Below, piece by piece: positions 53,704-63,502 of a stretch of 64,000 bases of DNA. Made by a program: the position numbers and the translations under genes. This DNA comes from an uncultured Alphaproteobacteria bacterium (GTDB lineage: Bacteria > Pseudomonadota > Alphaproteobacteria > HIMB59 > GCA-002718135), in contig CACJNL010000001.1 in the NCBI GenBank assembly GCA_902594815.1, forward strand, positions 70,188 to 134,187. The letters run 5' to 3'. Under the pieces are notes generated by a model. That model saw only the letters and a program-made list of their open reading frames with translations, did no database searches and had not been told where the DNA came from. The first letter of the stretch is position 1; each line of letters opens with the position of its first letter.

Positions 53704-55006
53704 ATTTTTAATTTTATTTATTCAGTTTTTTGTTCTTATTTTTCTTGTGGCCTATTTTTCTACAAATTCTTTCTTAGTAACATTTGAAATAAAAGATTTG
53801 TTATATACTTTTTCTTCAAATTTAGTTTTGTTTTTTGCAATATTAATTATTTTGTTTATTTTTATACTTTTATTTTTTTATTTTAAGTCTCGTTACAATC
53901 TGCAAAAATATTTTCTTATAAAAGATAAAAAAAACTTACAAAAAGGGTATGGTTATTTTGCAGAGGCAATGATCTCTTTGGCAAATAAAGACAAAAGAAA
54001 TGCTGTTATTGCTAGCAAAAAAATGAAGAAAACAATTAAGGATGATCAAGGCTTATCTATGTTGTTGGATTCTGAAATTCTCAAGATAGAAAACAAATAC
54101 CACGATCTTTCTCTTTTGCATGAGGAGATGATTAAATATCCTAATACTCAAACATTAGGATATAAAGGCTTAATGGAGGAAAATATTAATAGAGAAGATT
54201 ATCACCATGCTTTTATTTATGGAGAAAAATTATTTCAGTTAAACCCGTTTATAGACAAACTATATTTAACATTGGTCACCATTATAGCCAAAACAAGAAA
54301 CTGGAATCAATTAATTCATCTTTCTAAACAAGCATATAATAAAAAATTAATTGATATAAAAACATTTAATAAAAACACAGCAATAGCTTATTATGAAATT
54401 AGTAAGATTAAAATTCAAAGTGAGCCAAAGGAATCCTTAAACTTAATTTTAAAATCAATAAAACTTAACGGCCCTTTCCCGCCATTTATTAAATTATACT
54501 TAGAAATTTTAATGATCCAAAATGAAATATCTAAAATTAAAAAAGTAATAAAAAAATATTGGAATGATCAACCAAGCTCATCTTTACGAATTATCATATC
54601 CGAATTTCTTAAACAAAACGACTTAGCTAATCTTGATGATATAAAGTTTATTGTAAAAAGTAATAATAATGATGATGAGTCAAAAAAAATGTTAGTAGAT
54701 TTTGCAATACACAACAGTGATTGGTCTCTTGCTAGAGAGCAAATTAAAGGTCTAATTAATTTTAATCCTAGCCGTGAAATTTGTGAGTTAATGGCCTTAC
54801 TAGAAATGGGTGAGTCTAATGATATTCAAAAAAGAGACTCCTGGATGTTAAGAGCACAAAATGCAAGTTTTGATGAGATTTGGATTTGCCAAATTACAAA
54901 CACTCCTCAAAAGAATTGGAATTCAATTTCTAAATCTGGACATTTTAATTCACTTGAATGGAAAAGGCCAAAAATGTTAGGAAGAAATTTATTAAAATAT
55001 GAATAA
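53696..55006 (+). CDS. HemY-like TPR membrane protein
   Basis: Two N-terminal membrane segments (6-24 and 40-62) and the HemY_N-type KGYGYFAEAMISLANKDKRNA near 85-105 are followed by TPR helices to residue 420. HemY is a conserved inner membrane protein genetically linked to heme synthesis; its function is not known. The upstream hemC and hemD genes that usually accompany it are missing here. It overlaps its neighbours by 8 bp on both sides. Confidence 0.75.
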   Translation: MVKFLILFIQFFVLIFLVAYFSTNSFLVTFEIKDLLYTFSSNLVLFFAILIILFIFILLFFYFKSRYNLQKYFLIKDKKNLQKGYGYFAEAMISLANKDKRNAVIASKKMKKTIKDDQGLSMLLDSEILKIENKYHDLSLLHEEMIKYPNTQTLGYKGLMEENINREDYHHAFIYGEKLFQLNPFIDKLYLTLVTIIAKTRNWNQLIHLSKQAYNKKLIDIKTFNKNTAIAYYEISKIKIQSEPKESLNLILKSIKLNGPFPPFIKLYLEILMIQNEISKIKKVIKKYWNDQPSSSLRIIISEFLKQNDLANLDDIKFIVKSNNNDDESKKMLVDFAIHNSDWSLAREQIKGLINFNPSREICELMALLEMGESNDIQKRDSWMLRAQNASFDEIWICQITNTPQKNWNSISKSGHFNSLEWKRPKMLGRNLLKYE

Positions 55007-55700
55007 TTTAAATATTTATATAGGTTATGATTCAAAGGAAGATATCGCTTACAGAGTATGCAAATATTCAATTTTAAAAAGATCTAGATCATCTATAAAA
55101 ATAACATCTTTAAAACTTTATGAGCTAGTTGCTAAAAATCTATATAAAAGAGATATTGACCCTCTGGCTTCAACAGAATTCACTTACTCGCGCTTTTTAG
55201 TTCCTGCTCTTAATAACTATAATGGTTGGGCAATATTTTGTGATTGTGATTTTATTTTTTTTGAGGATATTTCAAATATATTAATAGATATCGATCAATC
55301 CAAAGCAGTTTACTGCGTGCAACATGATTATGCTCCTAAAGAAAAACACAAGATGGATGGTCAAAAACAAACAATTTACCCAAGAAAAAATTGGTCTAGT
55401 TTTATACTCTTTAATTGTTCTCATCCAAGTAATAAAAAACTAAGCGTGGATCTAGTTAACTCTGAAACTGGATCATTTCTCCATCAATTCCAATGGTTAG
55501 AAGATAATGAAATAGGATCTTTGGATGAAAGATGGAATTGGCTTGAGGGGTGGACATCAAATCACAATGATAAAAAACCTTATGCAGTACATTATACAAG
55601 AGGTGGTCCATGGTTTGATGAATGGCAAGACGTTGAGTTTGCCAGTGAATGGAACAAAGAAAGAGATGATTATTTAAAAAGTAAATTTATTTTAGTTTAG
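54999..55700 (+). CDS. Glycosyltransferase, GT8-like
   Basis: The start IYIGYDSKEDIAYRVCKYSI and FCDCDFIFFEDIS near 81-93 (with a DxD-type metal site, D82-x-D84) match family 8-type galactosyl or glycogenin-like enzymes as found in phage and marine clusters; HYTRGGPWFDEWQ near 205 is also typical. Length is 233. It overlaps HemY by 8 bp and its end overlaps the convergent TPR gene by 14 bp. Confidence 0.75.
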   Translation: MNNLNIYIGYDSKEDIAYRVCKYSILKRSRSSIKITSLKLYELVAKNLYKRDIDPLASTEFTYSRFLVPALNNYNGWAIFCDCDFIFFEDISNILIDIDQSKAVYCVQHDYAPKEKHKMDGQKQTIYPRKNWSSFILFNCSHPSNKKLSVDLVNSETGSFLHQFQWLEDNEIGSLDERWNWLEGWTSNHNDKKPYAVHYTRGGPWFDEWQDVEFASEWNKERDDYLKSKFILV

Positions 55701-57483
55701 AGTATATTAATTCTATAAATTTTTCTTTGTCAGAAACCATATCTCCATCAACTAAATCTATGCTTGGGTACCAGGGCGTTTTATTTGATTTTTGATCCCA
55801 ATAAAACAAAGTTGCATGATTAAATGGTTTTATTAAAATTGTATTTACATTTAAAGCACCTGCAAGATGGGCGGTACTGTTACTTACAGTAATGAAAAGA
55901 TCTAAATTTTTTAACAAGCTTGCAACACTTAAAAAATCATTAAATAAATCTATTTCATTTAAAACCTCTAATTTTAAAGAATATTTAGTATTAAAATTTT
56001 CTATTTCTTTTATTACGTCACCATATTGTAAGTTAAAAAAATCAATATCTTTTAACTTAAATAAATTTAAAAAATTTTCTAAAGAAAATGACTTTTGCTC
56101 AGCGTATGGATTATTAAAACTTTTCCAAGAAATTCCTACTTTAAATCTTTTTTTATAGACCAACAAACGCTCTCTTGTTTTGAATAGTTGATCTTTTTCT
56201 ACTTTTAGATAACCTTTTGTAGGAAAATCATTAATATTGTTTCTAAAATAGTATCCAAGGCTACCTGAATATAAGACCTGATCTATTTTCTTAAATCTTA
56301 CTTCATTTTTTGAAAAATGACCAAGTTTTATAAAATTTTTGGAAAAACTTTTTCCAAATGAATTTACAAATAAATTTATTAATCTCTCATCAGCTTCAAT
56401 ATATGTATTTTCAAAATTTTCCAAAATATTTTTATACATCGAACCATATAATATTTCATCACCTACGCCTTGCTCTCTAATAATTAACAATTCTTTTTTG
56501 GGATTTATTTTTCTTTGATGTACCAGTTTATCTTTTACCAAATTATATGAATTATTAGTATCAACAAAATTATCATCTTCGAGGCGACCATCAAAATACT
56601 TCCAAGCTTTCGTAAATTTTTTATCTTTAAAATAAATATAAGACATCATTTTTTTTCCTGAAGCTGAGCTTCGAATTTTAAGCGCTTTCTTAGTTAATTT
56701 CTTAGCTGTTATACTGTCATTCAAACTAAAATATGCCTTTGAAATATTGACTAGTATTGTTGGTTCATCAGGAAAAACTCTGAGAGCTTTTTTGTAGAGC
56801 TTCAAAGCCCTCTCTGAATTGTTAGTTTCAAGGTAAAATCCTGCTAAATTATTTAAGCTGTGATGTGAATCTGGATTTATTTCAAGAGCTTTTAAATAAT
56901 ATTTTTCTGATTCTACTAAATCTCTCAACTCATAATATATATCACCCAAAGAGTTCAATATAGAGATATCTTTATTGTTAGTTTTTAGCCCTTCTAATAA
57001 AAAATGAATAGAGTCTTCATATTTTTTTTCTTTAAAAAAACAAAGTCCAATTAAGTTTAATGCTCGTACATTATTTTTTTGTTTTTTTAAAATTAAATGG
57101 CAAATATCTTTTGATAAATTGTATTCTTTAATTTTATATTTTATATAAGCTTTGTCTGTCCATACATTTATTAAATCCTTATTTGTATTTAATATATCAT
57201 TAATTAATTCTAATGATTTATAATAATTTTCTTCTTTTAAAAAAATATTGTAAAGATTCAATTTAGAATTAAAATTATTAAATTCATTAATTAATTTAAT
57301 ATAGTTTTTCTTAGCTGAATATACATCCCCTTGATCTTGTTCCATGAAAGCTAAATTAAATCGTAATTTTTCATTAGCTGGATATGCTTTAGAAATTTTT
57401 TTTAATTTGGAGTAGGCATTTTTTTTATTACCTTCCAGATAACTTTTAAGAAGTTTATTTACTTCAGTAGCAACATCTTTCAT
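55687..57483 (-). CDS. TPR protein with C-terminal GT9-like domain, copy A
   Basis: Residues 1-290 are TPR repeats and 310-598 form a GT-B-like domain: LLIIREQGVGDEILYGSMYK near 328, SWKSFNNPY near 470 and FITVSNSTAHLAGALNVNTILIKP near 545. The RxxGxGDE and SNSTAHLAGA motifs match glycosyltransferase family 9/41-related TPR enzymes. Its start overlaps the copy B stop by 4 bp. Likely role is protein or lipid glycosylation; this is inferred. Confidence 0.8.
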   Translation of the reverse strand: MKDVATEVNKLLKSYLEGNKKNAYSKLKKISKAYPANEKLRFNLAFMEQDQGDVYSAKKNYIKLINEFNNFNSKLNLYNIFLKEENYYKSLELINDILNTNKDLINVWTDKAYIKYKIKEYNLSKDICHLILKKQKNNVRALNLIGLCFFKEKKYEDSIHFLLEGLKTNNKDISILNSLGDIYYELRDLVESEKYYLKALEINPDSHHSLNNLAGFYLETNNSERALKLYKKALRVFPDEPTILVNISKAYFSLNDSITAKKLTKKALKIRSSASGKKMMSYIYFKDKKFTKAWKYFDGRLEDDNFVDTNNSYNLVKDKLVHQRKINPKKELLIIREQGVGDEILYGSMYKNILENFENTYIEADERLINLFVNSFGKSFSKNFIKLGHFSKNEVRFKKIDQVLYSGSLGYYFRNNINDFPTKGYLKVEKDQLFKTRERLLVYKKRFKVGISWKSFNNPYAEQKSFSLENFLNLFKLKDIDFFNLQYGDVIKEIENFNTKYSLKLEVLNEIDLFNDFLSVASLLKNLDLFITVSNSTAHLAGALNVNTILIKPFNHATLFYWDQKSNKTPWYPSIDLVDGDMVSDKEKFIELIYSKLK

Positions 57484-59255
57484 AAACTATTTAATACCTT
57501 ATCTATTTTATGAAGAGTGATATTTAAAGATTTATCAACTTGAAATATTTCAACATTTTTATACCAAGGGGTTATATTGTTTTCATTACTCCAATAAAAA
57601 TATGTTGATGATTTTTTTGGACAAATTAAAAGTGTTTTAATCCCCATAGCGGCTGCTATGTGTGCTGTTGAATTGCTTACTGTTACAAAAACATCTATGT
57701 TTTTGAGTATTGACATTAATCCTTCTAGATCATTAAATAAATCTATTTTATCAAATGAGTAAAGTTCTAAATTTTTGTTTTCTTCTAAATTTATTTCCCC
57801 TTCAACATCACCATATTGAAGGTTTATAAATTGTCTTCCCTTTTTAAATAAGGGTGCAAACTCTGATAACTTTAAAGACTTTAATTTTCCGTAAACTGAG
57901 ATAACACTTTTCCATGAAAGGCCTATTTTAAGTTGATGTGATGAAAAAATTTGATTTTTTTTTGCTTCTTTAGTTTTAGTCTGATCAGCAACCAAGTAAG
58001 GTGCTTTCAAAAAATCTTTTTTATTTTTTCTAAAGTATGCACACAAACTTCCTGCAAATATAATTGAGTCAAATTCTTTTAAAGCCTCCTCTTTTTTTGA
58101 ATAATGGCCATCAGGCACAAATATTTTATTTTGAAAAGATCTTTCAAAAATACTTATTAATCGTTTATCAGTCTCAATTTTTAAATTATTATTTAAAGCT
58201 ATTAATTCTTTATACATTGAGCTAAATAGTATTTCTTCACCAATCCCTTGCTCCCTTAAGACAAGAATTTTTTTATTAATTATTGTTTCCTTTTTTGCTA
58301 CTGAAGCTTTTTTTATCAAAGATTCTTTTTGTCTAAATTTGCTGTTATGTTTTCTTGACTCAAAAAAATCCCAAGCTCTCTCAAAGTTGTTTTTATAAAT
58401 ATATATATATGCCATACTTAAGTTAAGTGCAGGACTTACATTGTTATTTTGCTTAGCTAGCTCATAGAATTTATTGGTATTTTTAAAGTCTCTATTCCTT
58501 GCGTATGCAAGGCTGATATTTGAATAAATCTCGATATTATGAGGATCATTTGATAATGCTTTTTCATAGGCTTTTATTGCGTACAAATTTTTGTCTCTAA
58601 GACTTAAAAAGTTACCAAGATTAATTAGAGTTTTTGAATTATTGTTGCTAATTTTATATGCTTTTTTAAAAAAAATAAATGCTCTATCAAGATCCTCAAG
58701 ATCAAAATAAACTTTTCCAAGATTGTTGTAACTATCAATATACTTTGGGTTATGTGATATTGCTTGATCGAAAATATTTATAGCTTCTTGAAATAAATTT
58801 TTTTTTAAAAAAACTAAACCAAAAATATTTAATGCAAATGGGTCAGTGGTTTTTTTATTTACAATTTTTTTTAATAATTTGTAAGCGCTCTCAATGTTTC
58901 CTTTTAAGTATTCTATGTATCCAAGATCTCTTAAAGCCACATAGTTTTTATTATCAATTTGTAAAATTTTTTTTACTACGGGTTCAGATTTTGATATATT
59001 GTTTTTTTTTAAATAAGTTGAATGTAAGTTTTGTAAATATTCAACTGAATTGGAATTTTTTGAAAGCAGAAACATTGATACTTTCTCAGACTCATCAAGT
59101 CTATTAACCTGATTGCACATTTTTGCATATAAATATAAATATTCTAAATTATCAGGATGTTTTTTTATTAGATTTGAAATTTGAAAAAATGCACTTTTAA
59201 CTTTCCCATGATTAAAATCATGAATGATATTTTTTATTTCACTATTTGATTTCAT
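57480..59255 (-). CDS. TPR protein with C-terminal GT9-like domain, copy B
   Basis: Same architecture as copy A: TPR helices (1-290), LVLREQGIGEEILFSSMYKEL near 332, SWKSVISVYGKLKSL near 450 and FVTVSNSTAHIAAAMGIKTLLICP near 535. The two genes are translationally coupled and are clear paralogues, so they probably arose by duplication and now act together. A strong terminator lies 7 bp upstream of its start and isolates it from the Bax-inhibitor gene. Confidence 0.8.
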   Translation of the reverse strand: MKSNSEIKNIIHDFNHGKVKSAFFQISNLIKKHPDNLEYLYLYAKMCNQVNRLDESEKVSMFLLSKNSNSVEYLQNLHSTYLKKNNISKSEPVVKKILQIDNKNYVALRDLGYIEYLKGNIESAYKLLKKIVNKKTTDPFALNIFGLVFLKKNLFQEAINIFDQAISHNPKYIDSYNNLGKVYFDLEDLDRAFIFFKKAYKISNNNSKTLINLGNFLSLRDKNLYAIKAYEKALSNDPHNIEIYSNISLAYARNRDFKNTNKFYELAKQNNNVSPALNLSMAYIYIYKNNFERAWDFFESRKHNSKFRQKESLIKKASVAKKETIINKKILVLREQGIGEEILFSSMYKELIALNNNLKIETDKRLISIFERSFQNKIFVPDGHYSKKEEALKEFDSIIFAGSLCAYFRKNKKDFLKAPYLVADQTKTKEAKKNQIFSSHQLKIGLSWKSVISVYGKLKSLKLSEFAPLFKKGRQFINLQYGDVEGEINLEENKNLELYSFDKIDLFNDLEGLMSILKNIDVFVTVSNSTAHIAAAMGIKTLLICPKKSSTYFYWSNENNITPWYKNVEIFQVDKSLNITLHKIDKVLNSL

Positions 59256-59290
59256 AAAAAAACCCAGTCTATCAAAGACTGGGTCATATT
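59256..59290 (-). terminator. Rho-independent terminator after the Bax-inhibitor-1 gene
   Basis: A 9-bp perfect stem (ACCCAGTCT 59262-59270 with AGACTGGGT 59276-59284), 5-nt loop and a T run on the minus strand. It ends leftward transcription from the gene at 59318 before the TPR pair. Confidence 0.88.
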
Positions 59291-59317
59291 TAAATTAAAT
59301 TGGTAAATAGATAAAAC

Positions 59318-60070
59318 TTATCTTCTTTGTCCAAATAATTGTAATAAAAGTATGAACAGGTTGATAAAGTCTAAGTATAATTTTAGTGCACCCATTAAAG
59401 CTTTTTTTGAACCAATTTCCTCGCTATCTCCACCATAATACATATTTTTGATATTTTGTGTATCGTATGCTGTTAGTCCCACAAAAACCAATACTCCAAT
59501 TACGGATATAGCAAACTGCATTGCACTACTTTGAACAAAAATGTTAACAACACTTGCAATTATAATACCAATAAGCCCCATGAACAAAAATCCACCTAGT
59601 TTTGTTAGGTCTCTTTTTGTTGTGTAACCATATAAACTCATTGCACCAAAAGTTCCTGCGGTGATAAAAAATACCCTAGCAATAGAGGTCTGTGTAAATT
59701 CAATAAAAACTGAAGCAAGAGATAGGCCCATAATACTAGCAAATAACCAGAAAGTTATTTGTGCAGCTGAAACTGACATTTTAGATATTCTAGCACTTAG
59801 ATAAAAAACAAATCCGAGTGGTGCTAACATTACCACCCATTTTAGAGGTGATCCGAACAATAAAGCACCTATTTGTGTAACGCCAATTATTTGACCCATT
59901 TCATTCGTGACAATTGATGCTTTCCCAAAAAAATAAGCAATAAATCCAGTAAGCATTAAGCCGATAGTCATATAATTATAGACTTTAAGCATATAAGCTC
60001 TCAAGCCTTCATCTACTGTTGCTTGATCTACTGTTTTTGTAAAAGATCGTTGATTAAAGTCTAAAGCCAT
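59318..60070 (-). CDS. Bax inhibitor-1 / YccA family membrane protein
   Basis: Seven hydrophobic segments and the family signatures: residues near 45 (GKAS), LTAYDTQNIK near 200 and the polar C-terminal helix with YLDFINLFILLLQLFGQRR. The upstream AAGGAG is strong. YccA-type proteins modulate FtsH in E. coli; calcium leak activity is known for relatives. The gene is monocistronic, with its own terminator. Confidence 0.9.
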   Translation of the reverse strand: MALDFNQRSFTKTVDQATVDEGLRAYMLKVYNYMTIGLMLTGFIAYFFGKASIVTNEMGQIIGVTQIGALLFGSPLKWVVMLAPLGFVFYLSARISKMSVSAAQITFWLFASIMGLSLASVFIEFTQTSIARVFFITAGTFGAMSLYGYTTKRDLTKLGGFLFMGLIGIIIASVVNIFVQSSAMQFAISVIGVLVFVGLTAYDTQNIKNMYYGGDSEEIGSKKALMGALKLYLDFINLFILLLQLFGQRR

Positions 60071-60141
60071 AAATTCTCCTTTTAATTAATACTAATATCG
60101 CTATAAATCTTACAAATTCAAGGGAATTCTATTAATTTTTT

Positions 60142-61194
60142 ATGAAGTACAGAAAACTCGGAACAACTGATTTAGAAGTTAGTGTTATTTGCTTAGGAAC
60201 AATGACATTTGGTGAACAAAACAACCAAGAAGAAGGCTTTGAGCAATTGGATTATGCATTAGAAAGAGGAGTGAATTTTATTGATACTGCAGAATTATAT
60301 GCAGTGATGCCAAGAAAAGAAACCTACGGAAAAACTGAAGAAATTATTGGTAATTGGCTCAAGGAAAGAAACAACAGAGACAAAGTAATTTTAGCTTCAA
60401 AAATTGCATCAAAATCAGATGGCCTTGAATGGATTAGAGGTGGATCCAAAAAATTAGGATTTGATAAAAAAAATATGAACGAAGCAATTGATGCAAGCTT
60501 AAAAAGATTGAAGACAGATTATATAGATTTATACCAACTTCACTGGCCAGAGCGGAAAGTTCCATTATTTGGACAGTTAGATTTTGAACACGATCCAAAT
60601 GATAATGCATGGACTTCAATTGAAGAGGTTTTGTTAAATTTAAATGAATTAGTAAGAGCAGGCAAAGTTCGTTATGTTGGTCTTTCCAATGAAACCCCCT
60701 GGGGTATGATGAAATTTTTGCAAGCATCAAAAGAAAAAAATTTACCAAGAATGATGTCTATTCAAAATGTTTATAGTTTAGTAAATAGAGTATTTGATAT
60801 TGCTCACTCTGAAGTGGCAATTACCGAAAATTGCGGTTTGCTTGCTTATTCACCGCTTGCTGGGGGGAGACTAAGTGGAAAATATATTGGAGGCAAAAAC
60901 CCAAAAAACGCAAGATACACACTATGGCCTAGAAGATTTTCTAGGCACCATACTACAAGAGGCGAAATAGCAATCGAAAAATATTTTCAACTAGCAAATA
61001 AGTATGGAATTGCACCTTCTACTTTTGCAAATGCTTTTGTTAACAATCGTCCATTTGTAACAAGCAATATTATTGGAGCAACCAATATGAGCCAACTTAA
61101 GGAAAACATAGATAGCATTGATGTAACTCTAGACAAACAAATTCTCTCAGATATTCAAGATATTCATTTGGGCGATCCGAACCCTTGTGTTTAA
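60142..61194 (+). CDS. Aldo/keto reductase, Tas-like
   Basis: TIM-barrel NADPH oxidoreductase: LGTMTFGEQN near 18, FIDTAELY near 50 with the catalytic Asp and Tyr, ASKIAS near 94 with the Lys, and QLHWP near 131 with the His. SNETPWGMMKFL near 178 and the cofactor-binding IGATNMSQLKENI near 315 are also clear. Length 350 is that of Tas. It may reduce sugars or aldehydes; the natural substrate is unknown. Divergent from the Bax-inhibitor gene. Confidence 0.9.
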   Translation: MKYRKLGTTDLEVSVICLGTMTFGEQNNQEEGFEQLDYALERGVNFIDTAELYAVMPRKETYGKTEEIIGNWLKERNNRDKVILASKIASKSDGLEWIRGGSKKLGFDKKNMNEAIDASLKRLKTDYIDLYQLHWPERKVPLFGQLDFEHDPNDNAWTSIEEVLLNLNELVRAGKVRYVGLSNETPWGMMKFLQASKEKNLPRMMSIQNVYSLVNRVFDIAHSEVAITENCGLLAYSPLAGGRLSGKYIGGKNPKNARYTLWPRRFSRHHTTRGEIAIEKYFQLANKYGIAPSTFANAFVNNRPFVTSNIIGATNMSQLKENIDSIDVTLDKQILSDIQDIHLGDPNPCV

Positions 61195-61198
61195 CTAT

Positions 61199-62071
61199 TT
61201 ATAATCTTAATTTTTTCAAGAGTCTTTTAGTTTCTTTTATATAAAATTTATCCCAAAGGGCAACATTAGATAGCGCATAGTATAATTGATAAATAGGTTC
61301 ATACAAAAGATAATTTTTATCAAGTTTTATTTTATCATTATATTTATCAAGAAATTTTGAATCAATAAATACTGGATTAAACCATCTTAAATAAGCAACC
61401 TCCATTTCATTGTGCCCAAAGAAGGATCCGGGATCAATAAAACCGACAAATTTTTTTTCTTTAAAAAGAATATTGCCCTCCCACATATCACCGTGCAATA
61501 AAAGAGGTTGAGGATTATTTGGGATAAAATTTTCAATATTATTGATTAAATAATTTATTTTATTGTTAATAAAATCTCCCATATGTTCAATTTTATTTGC
61601 TAACTCAAACATAGGATTTAATCTAGCTGCAATAAAAAAATTTGTCCAACTATCTTCAAAGTAATTAATTTGTTTTAATCCACCTATTTGTGTACTGAAA
61701 TCAAAACCATATTTTTTATTTGATACTTTGTGTATTTTAATAATTGACTCTAAAAAATCTTCATTAGTAGAATTTGGCTTATCCTTATCATTATTTATAT
61801 ACTCAATAATTAAATAATATTTATTAAATTTTACTATTTCTGGAAAAAAGTTAAATTTTTGATTTAAAAATTTGAGATTGTCTCCCTCTGCGCTTATTGC
61901 GTTAAATGAGTTTTTTTTATTTACATAATACTTTGCAATATATTTATCACCATTGGATAATTCAAATTTCACACAAGCAATATCAAATGAAGTTTGTAAT
62001 AAATTATATTTAGTTATTTTTTCTTTATTTAATAAATTTTCGATTTGTTTTATATGGTATTGGATAGTCAC
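61199..62071 (-). CDS. Fructosamine kinase-like protein
   Basis: The fold is that of the aminoglycoside/fructosamine kinase family: LSNGDKYIAKYY near 36-47 with the ATP-binding lysine, the catalytic loop LLHGDMWEGNILF near 195-207, and the metal aspartate in VGFIDPGSFFGHNEMEVAY near 213-231. Fructosamine-3-kinase relatives repair glycated proteins. The start is GTG at 62071, only 2 bp from the start codon of the divergent gene; no later Met is available. Confidence 0.88.
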   Translation of the reverse strand: MTIQYHIKQIENLLNKEKITKYNLLQTSFDIACVKFELSNGDKYIAKYYVNKKNSFNAISAEGDNLKFLNQKFNFFPEIVKFNKYYLIIEYINNDKDKPNSTNEDFLESIIKIHKVSNKKYGFDFSTQIGGLKQINYFEDSWTNFFIAARLNPMFELANKIEHMGDFINNKINYLINNIENFIPNNPQPLLLHGDMWEGNILFKEKKFVGFIDPGSFFGHNEMEVAYLRWFNPVFIDSKFLDKYNDKIKLDKNYLLYEPIYQLYYALSNVALWDKFYIKETKRLLKKLRL

Positions 62072-62073
62072 AA

Positions 62074-62487
62074 ATGATTAAAAATATAAATTTACAGTTT
62101 TTAATATCTTATTTAGGTCTTCTTCCATTTTTAATTGCAATAGCCGATAAATTTTTGTTTCATTACTTGAACACTAATATAGTTGATGATTTTATAATTA
62201 TCTATTCATTAATTATTTTTGTTTTTATAGGTGCTATAAACTGGGACTTAAAAAAAAGATTGCCAGTTAAATTAGTGATAATTGGTTTCTTACCAAGTTT
62301 AATTGCAGTTATTTTGCTATGTATGCATCTTATACTCTATGAAATTGGTCTAATTGTAATAACATTTATGATTTTACAATTTTTAATTGATAATTACTTT
62401 TATAAAGAGACGTCTGAAAGAGAGGTTTATTTTAAATTGAGACTTCCTCTTACAATTTGCATAGTTGTAAGCTTAACAATTATTTAA
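62074..62487 (+). CDS. DUF3429 family membrane protein
   Basis: Four or five hydrophobic segments; the pattern of an N-terminal LISYLGLLPFL, then IGAINWDLKK near 52-62 and a C-terminal helix is that of DUF3429, small membrane proteins of unknown function. Length 137. Its start codon is 2 bp from that of the divergent fructosamine kinase-like gene. Its end overlaps the convergent asparaginase gene by 8 bp. Confidence 0.75.
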   Translation: MIKNINLQFLISYLGLLPFLIAIADKFLFHYLNTNIVDDFIIIYSLIIFVFIGAINWDLKKRLPVKLVIIGFLPSLIAVILLCMHLILYEIGLIVITFMILQFLIDNYFYKETSEREVYFKLRLPLTICIVVSLTII

Positions 62488-63475
62488 TAATAGTTTTTAT
62501 AGCACCAATTTTTATTTTAGCATGATTCTGTAATTCTAAATTACTCCACTCTTTTAGTTTTCTTAAATCTTCTTTCCCAATTATTTTAAGTTTTTCAAAC
62601 AATGCACAAACTGCCGAAGGCAAAACTCTCTCATTGCCATCTATGACTTTGAGAACGCCAAAAATACCTTTTTTTAAATGAATAAATAAAAACACACCTT
62701 CAGCACCGCCTTTGCAAAAAATTTTTTTATTGGAAATTTTCATCAAATTGCTATCTAAATTTTTAGAGCCACCAATAAAAAAAGGATTCATGATTATAGA
62801 ATTGATGAATAATTTTACATCTTCTGCATAGTCAAATCTTCCATTATAACTTTTTAAAAGGTTGCATAATCCTTGAGTTAAGTCTTTAATCTTAAACGCA
62901 TATTGAGGCGCGCTACAACCATCTATTCCATAATTTTTTTTTGGAATATTGTTTTCTGTAAAAATTGAAAATACTTTTCTAATGCTTTCCTGATGGGGGT
63001 GATCAAAATCAAGATAATTTTTTATGGGCAATTTATTCATCAAACAACTTGATAGCATTGCCAAATGTTTGCCAGCGCAATTATTATGAATTTGATAAGG
63101 TTTTTTTCCAGACAAAAATAGCTTTTCAGCAGATTTTTTATCTAAAGGATTGTGTATACCACACTGAAGATGGGATGTAGTCAGATTAGTTTTCTTTAAC
63201 CAACTTTTCAATTCTTTTATGTGAAAGCTCTCTGCATTGTGTGATGAACAAGATAAGGCAATTTGTTTTTTATTTAGTTTGTAAAAATCTATAGCTTTTG
63301 AATCTGAAAAAGGTATTCCTTGAAAAATTTTTATAGACGATCTTGGATAAATTAATTCATTTGTATTTTCTGTTGAGAAAATTGTATTACCATTTAATGA
63401 CCCAATATAACATTTAATACTATGTTGACTTTCAATTATATTGTTACGAAATATAAGAGTGCTCAAACTACTCAT
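62480..63475 (-). CDS. L-asparaginase II family protein
   Basis: The family signatures are present: residues near 45 (YPRSSIKIFQGIPF), SCSSHNAESFHI near 75, QCGIHNPLDK near 104, NNCAGKHLAMLSSC near 130, GIDGCSAPQY near 183 and CKGGAEGVFLFI near 255. This is the thermolabile asparaginase (Pfam Asparaginase_II) of Rhizobium type, distinct from AnsA/AnsB. It hydrolyses asparagine, cytoplasmic by lack of a signal peptide. 331 residues. Confidence 0.9.
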   Translation of the reverse strand: MSSLSTLIFRNNIIESQHSIKCYIGSLNGNTIFSTENTNELIYPRSSIKIFQGIPFSDSKAIDFYKLNKKQIALSCSSHNAESFHIKELKSWLKKTNLTTSHLQCGIHNPLDKKSAEKLFLSGKKPYQIHNNCAGKHLAMLSSCLMNKLPIKNYLDFDHPHQESIRKVFSIFTENNIPKKNYGIDGCSAPQYAFKIKDLTQGLCNLLKSYNGRFDYAEDVKLFINSIIMNPFFIGGSKNLDSNLMKISNKKIFCKGGAEGVFLFIHLKKGIFGVLKVIDGNERVLPSAVCALFEKLKIIGKEDLRKLKEWSNLELQNHAKIKIGAIKTIIK

Positions 63476-63502
63476 AATTTCTTATAGAGCAAAAAATAAT
63501 AA

